From Winogradskyella marincola (GTDB lineage: Bacteria; Bacteroidota; Bacteroidia; Flavobacteriales; Flavobacteriaceae), in the NCBI RefSeq assembly GCF_029624125.1, contig NZ_JARSBN010000004.1:394961-458960 (forward strand): a DNA stretch of 64,000 bases, given 5' to 3'. The position numbers and the translations under genes were made by a program. Position 1 is the first letter of the stretch. Each line of letters opens with the position of its first letter. This document shows, piece after piece, positions 36,414 to 43,758 of this stretch. The notes beneath the pieces are model-generated. The model worked only from the letters and a program-made list of their open reading frames with translations, did no database searches and was not told where the DNA came from.

Positions 36414-36656
36414 ATGTCAGCAACCAAAATCTACTGCGATTTCTTTGGTCATAAGTACAAGATGACAAGAAAAGTAACAAACCACGTTAAAGAGTACACC
36501 TGCACTTGCTGCAAAAAACAATTAACTACAGATAGTAACGGCAAGCTCAGAGAATTAACACCTAAGTATCAAGAAATAAACTCTGCACTAGAACGCATAT
36601 ACAACAACAGAATGTTGCGTTTAAAGCGAAAAACACTCAATTCATCGATTTGTTAA
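36414..36656 (+). CDS. CxxFGH small zinc-ribbon-like protein, copy 1
   Basis: An 80-residue protein, not one with a known function. It carries Cys8-x4-His13 in YCDFFGHKY, then Cys30-x2-Cys33 in TCTCC, a four-ligand layout that would bind zinc. After this comes DSNGKLRELTPKYQEIN and a basic helical tail. Two close relatives lie in the window, one directly downstream and one at 42.6 kb, with identical ligand spacing. It recalls the short CxxFGH proteins annotated in prophages (DUF1660-like), a comparison from memory. The basic tail would suit nucleic-acid binding (inference). Confidence 0.7.
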   Translation: MSATKIYCDFFGHKYKMTRKVTNHVKEYTCTCCKKQLTTDSNGKLRELTPKYQEINSALERIYNNRMLRLKRKTLNSSIC

Positions 36657-36741
36657 GTGTTAACAACCTGTGAATAACCCTTTTTCTTATATTTAATTCC
36701 TATTGAATTACATCCCTTAAACTAAGAAAATAGTACTCACA

Positions 36742-36972
36742 ATGAAAAATGTGTATTGCTCGTTATTTGGACATGATTATCAAGTCTCAAAATTAGTAAC
36801 CTATCATGTTAAAGAATACAAATGCAAGCATTGCAAATCTGAAATGACTATAGATGGCAATGGCAAATTCATTCCTTTAACACCAAAATTCAAAGAAATC
36901 AATTCGGTTTTAAACCGCGTACACAACAAGCGTTTAGAAAAAGGCCAAAAACTTCTTATGGCTGATTATTAA
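36742..36972 (+). CDS. CxxFGH small zinc-ribbon-like protein, copy 2
   Basis: A 76-residue paralogue of the gene 85 bases upstream: Cys6-x4-His11 (YCSLFGHDY) and Cys28-x2-Cys31 (KCKHC), then DGNGKFIPLTPKFKEINSVL. The shared blocks HVKEY, NGK and LTPK.xEIN show recent tandem duplication. Its last 17 bases overlap the convergent thiL gene, so no terminator separates the two and messages would be antisense to each other at their 3' ends. Function unknown. Confidence 0.7.
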   Translation: MKNVYCSLFGHDYQVSKLVTYHVKEYKCKHCKSEMTIDGNGKFIPLTPKFKEINSVLNRVHNKRLEKGQKLLMADY

Positions 36973-38008
36973 GTGCATTCCAACCTTTTGCAATAATTGG
37001 TATTTTTTGCTCTGCTCTTGTCACTAAGTGCATTCCTCTCTCTTCTTCTGTCATGTAACCAATAACAGTAAGATTAGGATTTCCTTTTATCTTCGGATAA
37101 TCTTCTTGAGAAATTGTCATTAACAACTCATAATCTTCACCTCCATTTAAAGCTACCGTTGTACTGTCTATATCAAACTCTTCGCAAGTTGATATTACTT
37201 GAGGGTCTAGTGGAATCTTATTTTCGTAGATATCAACACCAACCTTACTTTGCTTACATAAATGAATAACCTCAGACGACAAACCATCACTAATATCAAT
37301 CATACTCGTAGGTTTTACCTCTAATTTCTGAAGCAACTCTATAATATCTCTTCGTGCTTCAGGCTTTAATTGTCTTTCAACAATATAGGTATACATAGAC
37401 AAGTCTGGCTGCGAATTTGGATTTACCTTAAAAACTTCCTTTTCGCGTTCTAAAACTTGTAGTCCCATATAAGCTCCACCAATATCTCCCGTTACAACTA
37501 ACAAATCATTTGGTTTTGCACCAGAACGCAAGACTTCGTTTCCTTTTTCAACTTCACCTATTGCTGTAACAGAAATAATTAAACCAGACGTTGACGACGT
37601 TGTATCACCTCCAACAACATCAATTTTATAAATTTCTGCTGCTGTGGTAATACCAGCATACAATTCTTCCAAAGCTTCCAGAGGAAAACGATTAGACACA
37701 GCTATAGACACCGTAATTTGTGTTGCTTTAGCATTCATAGCATATACATCTGAAAGATTGACCATTACAGCCTTATAACCCAAATGTTTTAACGGCACAT
37801 AACTTAAATCAAAATGCACTCCTTCTACCAATAGGTCTGTAGATACTACAATTTGCTTTTTCCCATAACTTAAAACTGCTGCATCATCTCCAATACCTTT
37901 TACAGTAGATTTATGACTAATCTTAAAATGTTCTGTTAAGTGGTCTATAAGTTTAAACTCACCTAACGCACTCAAAGGTGTTCGCTTAGGATTCTTATCT
38001 TCTATCAT
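36956..38008 (-). CDS. thiL: thiamine-monophosphate kinase
   Basis: A 350-residue enzyme of the PurM/ThiL fold that phosphorylates thiamine monophosphate to the active cofactor thiamine diphosphate. Signatures: LGEFKLIDHLTEHF at the N-terminus, the metal/ATP loop KGIGDDAAVL, VSTDLLVEGVHFDLSYVP, LSDVYAMNAKATQITVSIAV, VVGGDTTSS and MIDISDGLSSEV. Ordinary length. It overlaps the convergent small gene by 17 bases at its 3' end. It stands apart from other thi genes. Confidence 0.95.
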   Translation of the reverse strand: MIEDKNPKRTPLSALGEFKLIDHLTEHFKISHKSTVKGIGDDAAVLSYGKKQIVVSTDLLVEGVHFDLSYVPLKHLGYKAVMVNLSDVYAMNAKATQITVSIAVSNRFPLEALEELYAGITTAAEIYKIDVVGGDTTSSTSGLIISVTAIGEVEKGNEVLRSGAKPNDLLVVTGDIGGAYMGLQVLEREKEVFKVNPNSQPDLSMYTYIVERQLKPEARRDIIELLQKLEVKPTSMIDISDGLSSEVIHLCKQSKVGVDIYENKIPLDPQVISTCEEFDIDSTTVALNGGEDYELLMTISQEDYPKIKGNPNLTVIGYMTEEERGMHLVTRAEQKIPIIAKGWNALNNQP

Positions 38009-38012
38009 AGTG

Positions 38013-38020
38013 CAAAAATA
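38013..38020 (-). promoter_or_regulatory. possible -7 box for thiL
   Basis: Minus-strand TATTTTTG fits TAnnTTTG, 4 bases from the thiL start codon, so the message would be nearly leaderless. No clear -33 element. Confidence 0.35.
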
Positions 38021-38115
38021 TTATGCTTTTTTAAATAAAAGCGTCTAGACCCACGTTAATTATCTAGTAATACTAATAATTTTTAAAAATTACTGTAAAT
38101 TGCTAAAAAAAGCTT

Positions 38116-39354
38116 ATGAAAATTACAGTCTTTAAAAGGCAGACCTACACGTATACTATTATTAGCTTCCTTTTTATATCACTTTTATTATCAGGATGCT
38201 CTGATGACGACAACAGCAGCAACGTTAATTCCTCACCTCAACACCCTTGCGAAAATGGATTTGCCAACGGACTTCCATGCAATGGTTTTGATTTAATGAG
38301 TCAGATACCTGTCGATATTTTGGGTGGAGATGGAGCAGAAGGAAATGATTCTTGGGGCTGGACAGACCCTCAAACCGGAAAAGAATATGCTTTAGTTGGC
38401 ACTAATGTTAATGCTGCTTTTGTTGATATTACAGACGCATCAAACCCTATTTTATTGGGTACGCTTCCTACTGCAACCTCTAATAGTCCTTGGAGAGATA
38501 TTAAAGTATATAATAACCATGCATTTATTGTAAGTGAGGCACCTGGACATGGCATGCAAGTCTTTGACTTAACACGTTTGAGGAATGTTGCTAATCCTCC
38601 AGAAACGTTTACAGCAGACGCCAACTATAATGAGTTTGGCCGAGCTCACAATATCGTAATTAATGAAGATAGCGGTTTTGCATACGCAGTAGGATCGGAT
38701 ACATATAGTGGAGGTCCGCATTTTGTAAATATTCAAAACCCTACATCTCCTGTTGCTGCTGGAGGTTATGCTGCAGATGCTTATTCTCATGATGCTCAGG
38801 TAGTGACTTACAATGGTCCAGACACAGATTACACTGGCAAAGAAATTTTGATCGGAAGTAACGAAAATGAAGTAGTCATAGTTGATGTTACAGACAAGGA
38901 TAATCCTGTTCAAATTTCTACCATAGATTATGGTAACATTGGATACACACATCAAGGCTGGTTTACAGAAGACAAGGTATATTTTATACTTGGGGACGAA
39001 GTCGACGAAATAAGTTTTGGTATCAACTCAAGAACTATCGTTTTTAATTTTAGCGACCTGGACAATCCTCAATATCATATGGAATATCTTGGACCAACCG
39101 CAGCGATAGACCACAACGGCTATGTGGTTGGCAATACATTTTATGTTGCCAATTACACCGCAGGACTTAGAGCTATTGATATTTCTAACCTAGATGCCGG
39201 AATTATGACAGAAACTGCATACATAGACACTTACATTGCTGATGATAATACATCTTTTAATGGTGCGTGGAATATTTATCCTTTTTTTGAAAGTGGAAAT
39301 ATTGTAGTCAGTGACATAAATGGTGGACTGTTTATTGTAAGACCTTCAAATTAA
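38116..39354 (+). CDS. choice-of-anchor B (LVIVD-repeat) lipoprotein
   Basis: A 412-residue lipoprotein (lipobox LLLSGC, Cys28, then SDDD) of the choice-of-anchor B family. It is a beta-propeller-like chain with repeats of the type FVDITDASNPILLGTLPT, FVNIQNPTSPVAAGGYA and VVDVTDKDNPVQISTIDY. The domain is preceded by ENGFANGLPCNGFDLMSQIP. Members are mostly extracellular and of unknown role. First of four consecutive same-strand lipoprotein genes (gaps 5, 15 and 8 bases), so it is probably co-transcribed with the MbnP/MbnH-like pair. Confidence 0.82.
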   Translation: MKITVFKRQTYTYTIISFLFISLLLSGCSDDDNSSNVNSSPQHPCENGFANGLPCNGFDLMSQIPVDILGGDGAEGNDSWGWTDPQTGKEYALVGTNVNAAFVDITDASNPILLGTLPTATSNSPWRDIKVYNNHAFIVSEAPGHGMQVFDLTRLRNVANPPETFTADANYNEFGRAHNIVINEDSGFAYAVGSDTYSGGPHFVNIQNPTSPVAAGGYAADAYSHDAQVVTYNGPDTDYTGKEILIGSNENEVVIVDVTDKDNPVQISTIDYGNIGYTHQGWFTEDKVYFILGDEVDEISFGINSRTIVFNFSDLDNPQYHMEYLGPTAAIDHNGYVVGNTFYVANYTAGLRAIDISNLDAGIMTETAYIDTYIADDNTSFNGAWNIYPFFESGNIVVSDINGGLFIVRPSN

Positions 39355-39359
39355 AGCTC

Positions 39360-40685
39360 ATGTCCAAAACAGTTGCTACATATTGTTTTTTGATTCTTCT
39401 ACTAACGAACTGTAGCAGTGATGATTCTTCACCTGCTAATAACAATAACTCTCCTGAGTTTGTCAAAACCTATGGAGGCTCAAAAAATGATAGTGCTCAA
39501 TCTGTAACAGCAGCCACTGATGGTGGTTATATTGTATTAGGACACACGCAAAGTAATGACAACGACATTACAGACAAACAAGACGATAGTTTTGATTATT
39601 GGATACTAAAATTTGACGCAAATGACCAACTGCAATGGCAAAAAACCTATGGAGGATCTTTAGACGACAGAGGCAATGATATTATTGAAACTTCAGATGG
39701 TGGCTACGCCATTTTAGGCTATAGCTTTAGCAACAATGATGATGCTTCAAACAATGCAGGATTACAAGACTATTGGATAGTTAAGCTAAATGCAAGTGGA
39801 AGTATATTATGGGAAAAATCGTTTGGTTACCAAGGAGCTGATTCTGGTATTTCTTTGATTGAAACTAATGATCAAGGGTTTTTAATCACAGGCATTTTAG
39901 ATGTCACGGCTTCTGGAGGTGAAGGAAATACCCAACGAACAGCCAACAGACATGCTGGTGGAGATTACTGGGCTTTGAAACTCGATATCTCAGGCAATTT
40001 AGAATGGAGCCGTTACTATGGCGGAAACTTCACTGACACACCTTACGGAGTGGTTCAAACCGAAGATAACGGGTTTATTATCGCAGGAAGCTCAGACAGC
40101 GAAGACACTGATATTTCGGGCAATATTGGTACTTATGATTTTTGGGTTATTAAAATTTCATCATCCGGTGACCTAGTTTGGGAAAAATCATTTGGTGGCT
40201 CTCAAATAGATGAAGCCAGAGCCATTATTAAATCTGGCGACGGTAATTACATCATAGCTGGAGACACACGCAGTAATGATAATGATGTTTCGCAAAATAA
40301 AGGAGCTGCAGATTTATGGCTAATAAAAATTTCTCCAACCGGAAATCTCATTTGGGAAAAAACCATAGGAGGTTCTAATTTTGATGTAGCCAGAGCGATA
40401 GAAAATTCACAAAACAATGGTTTTATAATTTCTGGTAGTTCCAGAAGTAGCGATATAGATGTCTCTGAAAACAAAGGACAAAATGATGCCTGGATTTTAA
40501 AAACCGACAACAACGGAAACCTTTTATGGGAGACTACTTTTGGCGGTTCTAACATTGACTTCTCATATGATGTTGCAGAACTTGCAAATGGATCAGTTAT
40601 TGCTGTTGGTGATACTGCCAGCAATGATGGTGATATTATAGAAAATAAAGGATTCTCTGATTTGCTGATTATTAAAATTGATTAA
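39360..40685 (+). CDS. repeat-propeller lipoprotein, unknown function
   Basis: A 441-residue lipoprotein (lipobox LLLTNC, Cys18) made of about seven repeats of ~55 residues. The pattern is roughly W-K-YGGS..D-A..I-DGGYI..G.S.S.D.D-S.NKG..D-WI.K.D..G.L, e.g. LQWQKTYGGSLDDRGNDI and LVWEKSFGGSQIDEARAI. This fits a beta-propeller. Such repeats are common in Bacteroidota secreted proteins whose function is unknown. It is in the same probable operon as the choice-of-anchor B gene before it and the MbnP-like gene after it. Confidence 0.78.
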   Translation: MSKTVATYCFLILLLTNCSSDDSSPANNNNSPEFVKTYGGSKNDSAQSVTAATDGGYIVLGHTQSNDNDITDKQDDSFDYWILKFDANDQLQWQKTYGGSLDDRGNDIIETSDGGYAILGYSFSNNDDASNNAGLQDYWIVKLNASGSILWEKSFGYQGADSGISLIETNDQGFLITGILDVTASGGEGNTQRTANRHAGGDYWALKLDISGNLEWSRYYGGNFTDTPYGVVQTEDNGFIIAGSSDSEDTDISGNIGTYDFWVIKISSSGDLVWEKSFGGSQIDEARAIIKSGDGNYIIAGDTRSNDNDVSQNKGAADLWLIKISPTGNLIWEKTIGGSNFDVARAIENSQNNGFIISGSSRSSDIDVSENKGQNDAWILKTDNNGNLLWETTFGGSNIDFSYDVAELANGSVIAVGDTASNDGDIIENKGFSDLLIIKID

Positions 40686-40700
40686 AAAAACAGAATCAAA

Positions 40701-41471
40701 ATGAAAAAAATTGTTTCACTCTTTTGCCTACTTGTTATACTGATTTCGTGCAACTCTAGTGACGATTCAGGTAATGTTACTGAGGTTTCAACAACATTTA
40801 AGTTTACCCACAATTGGGATGGAGCATTAATCAGACATTATAATTTTGGTCCTATTCAATATGTAAATGCACATGGAGAAACTATTGGCTTAGAAAGACT
40901 TCGATATGTTATTTCAGATATCATTTTTACAAAAGAAAATGGAGAAGAAATTGAACTCGATGTATATAATCTGGTGGACCTCACTAATGAAGTAAATACG
41001 GAGTACACACCAAACACTCGTATTCCTATTGGCAACTATACAAATGTGTCTTTTACCTTTGGCTTAGACAATGAAGATAATGCCAAAAACCATACTGATT
41101 TAAACTCAGCATCCTTTAATGTACCAGAAATGATGGGAGGTGGCTACCACTACATGCAATTTGATGGCAAGTTTATCAACTCTAACATGGAGGAACAAGG
41201 ATTTAACTATCATGCAATAAGAGCTGTGGATAATTCCGGAGTTAATCCTACATTTCCACAAGACACATTTTTTACCGTAAATCTTGGAGCCATAGATATT
41301 ACTAACGACGTAGAAATTGAAGTAAAAATGAATATTGCAGAATGGTTTAAAAGTCCCAATTTATGGGATCTAAACATGTACAACCAGATGCTTATGCCAA
41401 ATTCTGCAGCGCAGATTATGATGTACCAAAACGGACAAAATGCTTTTAGCCTAGGAGATGTATTTCAATAG
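40701..41471 (+). CDS. MbnP-like putative copper-binding lipoprotein
   Basis: A 256-residue lipoprotein (lipobox LILISC, Cys17) with the features of the MbnP family: FKFTHNWDG at the start, LRYVISDIIF, IPIGNYTNVSFTFGLD, MMGGGYHYMQFDGKF, NYHAI and the end block MNIAEWFKSPNLWDLN. In methanotrophs, MbnP binds copper after the di-haem enzyme MbnH oxidises one of its tryptophans to kynurenine. Here Trp39, Trp215 and Trp222 are the only tryptophans, so they are the candidates. A di-haem peroxidase gene follows after 8 bases, as expected for an MbnP/MbnH pair. No methanobactin genes are in the window. Confidence 0.75.
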   Translation: MKKIVSLFCLLVILISCNSSDDSGNVTEVSTTFKFTHNWDGALIRHYNFGPIQYVNAHGETIGLERLRYVISDIIFTKENGEEIELDVYNLVDLTNEVNTEYTPNTRIPIGNYTNVSFTFGLDNEDNAKNHTDLNSASFNVPEMMGGGYHYMQFDGKFINSNMEEQGFNYHAIRAVDNSGVNPTFPQDTFFTVNLGAIDITNDVEIEVKMNIAEWFKSPNLWDLNMYNQMLMPNSAAQIMMYQNGQNAFSLGDVFQ

Positions 41472-41479
41472 ATAGAAAA

Positions 41480-42532
41480 GTGAAAAAGGTATTAACACTT
41501 CTTACAATTATTCTGTTCTCTAGTTGTTCTAAGGACGATTCAGGTTATCAACCTGCAGCGTTACCTTTGGATGTTCCCGAAATATTTTCAAACAATATTA
41601 TTCCTCCAATAATTCCAACAGACAATCCTCAAACCGTTGAAGGTGTTGCATTAGGAAAAAAATTATTCTTTGATGAAATTCTTTCCTCTGATGGTTCAAA
41701 ATCTTGCGCCTCTTGCCACTCTCCTCAAAATGCATTTTCAGACAACACACCAACTAGCATAGGTGTTGCAGGTGTTGCAGGATTTCGCAACTCTATGCCC
41801 TTATTTAATTTAGCATGGAATTACAACGAACGTTTTACATGGACAGGGAGAGAGCTAAGTCTAGAGCGGCAAATCGAAGGACCAGTAACAAATCCTATTG
41901 AACTACAAAGCAACTGGGATGATGTTATTGATAGATTACAAAATCATCCGGAATACCCAGAATTATTTCAATTAGCCTTTAACACCTCAACGATTAGCAA
42001 AGATCTAGTCACAAAAGCCATAGCTCAATTTGAACGCACTTTGATTTCTGCAAATTCTAAATTTGATAGATATTCTCTTGGTCAAGCCTCATTAACACAG
42101 CAAGAACTTAATGGTTTAGACATTTTTTTAAGAGAAGATAAAGGAGATTGTTTTCATTGTCACGGCAACCCAAACAACCCGCTTTGGACGGATAATGATT
42201 TCCATAACAATGGCTTAGACGCTACATTAACAGACTTAGGTCTTGGTGTTTTTACAGGAGATCCTAACGATAATGGCAAGTTTAAAACTCCATCGCTTCG
42301 TAATTTAGAATACACAGCACCATATATGCACGATGGTAGATTTACTACTTTAGACGAAGTTATAGATCATTATAGTGAAGGACTTCAAAATTCTCCTACC
42401 ATAGATCCTTTAATGAAAAAAGTAGCGCAAGGAGGAGTACAATTATCTGACCAAGAAAAAGCAGATTTAAAAGCCTTTCTACTAACACTTTCTGACCCTT
42501 CACTCTTAGTAAATCCAGACTTTCAGAATTAA
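41480..42532 (+). CDS. di-haem c-type peroxidase, MbnH/MauG-like lipoprotein
   Basis: A 350-residue lipoprotein (lipobox LFSSC, Cys16) of the di-haem cytochrome c peroxidase/MauG superfamily. The two haem-binding sites are CASCH (Cys76, Cys79, His80) and CFHCH (Cys224, Cys227, His228). Family landmarks GKKLFFDEILSSDGSKSCAS, FERTLISANSKFDRY and LEYTAPYMHDGRFTTLDEV are present. The start is GTG 41480, 8 bases after the MbnP-like stop. Given that neighbour, an MbnH role (oxidising tryptophan on the partner) is more likely than hydrogen-peroxide removal, but this is inference. Confidence 0.85.
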   Translation: MKKVLTLLTIILFSSCSKDDSGYQPAALPLDVPEIFSNNIIPPIIPTDNPQTVEGVALGKKLFFDEILSSDGSKSCASCHSPQNAFSDNTPTSIGVAGVAGFRNSMPLFNLAWNYNERFTWTGRELSLERQIEGPVTNPIELQSNWDDVIDRLQNHPEYPELFQLAFNTSTISKDLVTKAIAQFERTLISANSKFDRYSLGQASLTQQELNGLDIFLREDKGDCFHCHGNPNNPLWTDNDFHNNGLDATLTDLGLGVFTGDPNDNGKFKTPSLRNLEYTAPYMHDGRFTTLDEVIDHYSEGLQNSPTIDPLMKKVAQGGVQLSDQEKADLKAFLLTLSDPSLLVNPDFQN

Positions 42533-42640
42533 TTTTGTAGGTATATTCTTGTTTTTAAGTGTATTTCATCGAAAAATATCGAATTTAATCATTCTCCTAC
42601 TTTCATTTTACTTACTTTTTGACTCCCAAATCTTTATGAA

Positions 42641-42877
42641 ATGAAATCTACTACAAGCAAAGCATTGCCCTGTGCTGTGTTTGGTCATAATTATGTGAAG
42701 TCTAAAACGAATTCTGATCAAACTGCTGAACTTACATGTTCTCACTGTAACGCTGTTGTAAAAACAGATGCCAGTGGTAACTTTGAAGAGTTAAGCGTAT
42801 CGAACAAGCACATACAAACTACTCTCAGACAATTATTTCATCTTAAGCTTCAAATTACCAAGCCCAGATTTTCTTAA
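42641..42877 (+). CDS. CxxFGH small zinc-ribbon-like protein, copy 3
   Basis: A 78-residue relative of the two genes near 36.5 kb. Ligands are Cys11-x4-His16 (PCAVFGHNY) and Cys33-x2-Cys36 (TCSHC), with the same 22-residue step between the first cysteines of each pair. It is more diverged after the ribbon (DASGNFEELSVSNKHIQTTL). It lies 109 bases after the peroxidase gene and 111 before sufA, and appears to be a separate unit. Function unknown. Confidence 0.68.
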   Translation: MKSTTSKALPCAVFGHNYVKSKTNSDQTAELTCSHCNAVVKTDASGNFEELSVSNKHIQTTLRQLFHLKLQITKPRFS

Positions 42878-42949
42878 TCAATAGGAAAACGCTATAAAAT
42901 CATATGCTAATATAATGTTAGTTAATATGGTTAAACCTTAGTTAAATCG

Positions 42950-42957
42950 TATATTTG
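42950..42957 (+). promoter_or_regulatory. -7 box for the suf cluster
   Basis: TATATTTG, a full TAnnTTTG match, 31 bases before the sufA start. The -33 region (around 42918-42930) has GTTAG/GGTTA but no exact TTG. Confidence 0.55.
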
Positions 42958-42988
42958 CATTCAATTTAGAATTAATCTGCTCTAATAT

Positions 42989-43318
42989 ATGATTAAAGTT
43001 TCTGAACAAGCAAAGAAAAAAGTCGTTGAACTAATGAGTGACGACGGCTACAATCCTAGTACTGACTACATTAGAGTTGGTGTTAAAAGTGGAGGTTGCT
43101 CTGGTTTGTCGTATGATTTAAAATTTGACAAAGAGCAAATCGAAGGAGATAAAGTCTTTGAAGATAATGGTGTAAAAATCATTGTAGACAAAAAGAGTTT
43201 CTTATACCTTATTGGTACTACTTTAGAATACTCAGGAGGATTAAACGGAACAGGATTTGTTTTTAACAATCCTAACGCCAACAGAACATGTGGTTGTGGC
43301 GAGAGTTTTTCGTTATAA
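42989..43318 (+). CDS. sufA: SufA/IscA-type iron-sulfur carrier
   Basis: A 109-residue A-type carrier that receives an assembled Fe-S cluster and hands it to apo-proteins. The three conserved cysteines are Cys37 (SGGCSGL), Cys101 and Cys103 (TCGCGESF). It is the first gene of the suf cluster and follows a consensus -7 box. In many relatives sufB follows closely; here a four-helix-bundle gene and its flanks, 440 bases in all, lie between. Confidence 0.93.
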   Translation: MIKVSEQAKKKVVELMSDDGYNPSTDYIRVGVKSGGCSGLSYDLKFDKEQIEGDKVFEDNGVKIIVDKKSFLYLIGTTLEYSGGLNGTGFVFNNPNANRTCGCGESFSL

Positions 43319-43320
43319 CT

Positions 43321-43756
43321 CAGTTTAAAAGTAGAAAGTAAAAAGTTTAAAAGTAAATGGCAAAGTTTAGGTCTTTCGAAGAAATTATTTCTTGGCAGAA
43401 AGCAAGAGAATTAAACAAAGACATTTACAACATTACAAACAAAAACGACTCTTTTTCTAAAGATTTTGGATTAAGAGATCAAATTAGAAGATCTAGTATT
43501 TCAATTTCTTCAAATATAGCTGAAGGATTTGAAAGAGAGACCACTAAAGAGTTCATTAGATTTTTGTATATCGCCAAAGCTTCTTCAGGTGAATTTCGTT
43601 CACAGCTGTATTTAGCATTTGACTTAAATTATATAAACAAAGATGAATTCTCTAAATTAAATATAAAAGTAAATGAAGTTTCAAAGTTATTAAGTGGCTT
43701 AATCAAATATTTAAACTCAACTTTATAACTTTAAACCTTTAGAACATTTAACTTAA
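43321..43756. repeat. A/T-rich imperfect inverted flanks around the S23 gene
   Basis: Left flank 43321-43356 holds GTTTAAAAGTAGAAAGTAAA and a second AAAAGTTTAAAAGT. The right flank 43716-43756 holds AACTTTATAACTTTAAACC and AACATTTAACTT, which read in reverse complement resemble the left flank with gaps. The sequences are low in complexity, so the match is suggestive only. A similar tract without a gene lies at 46391-46464. Confidence 0.35.
43357..43728 (+). CDS. four-helix-bundle protein of the S23 (23S rRNA intervening sequence) family
   Basis: A 123-residue all-helical protein of the S23/TIGR02436 family: FEEIISWQKARELNKDIYNI, then DQIRRSSISISSNIAEGFER, EFIRFLYIAKASSGEFRSQL and LIKYLNS at the end. 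This family was first seen as an ORF in intervening sequences of 23S rRNA genes and is scattered as single genes in Bacteroidota; related four-helix bundles serve as accessory proteins of diversity-generating retroelements. Its function is not known. It is set between sufA and sufB, within A/T-rich flanks, and has nothing obvious to do with Fe-S assembly. Confidence 0.88.
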   Translation: MAKFRSFEEIISWQKARELNKDIYNITNKNDSFSKDFGLRDQIRRSSISISSNIAEGFERETTKEFIRFLYIAKASSGEFRSQLYLAFDLNYINKDEFSKLNIKVNEVSKLLSGLIKYLNSTL

Positions 43757-43758
43757 AT

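Noticed and set aside
38569..38955. A 128-residue antisense frame inside the choice-of-anchor B gene.
   Set aside because: Lies wholly within a well-supported gene, has no recognisable domain and a composition expected of a complement frame.
41480..42532. Plain cytochrome c peroxidase for hydrogen-peroxide removal as the preferred call.
   Set aside because: The superfamily is right, but the MbnP-like gene 8 bases upstream makes an MbnH-type role more likely; kept as an alternative.
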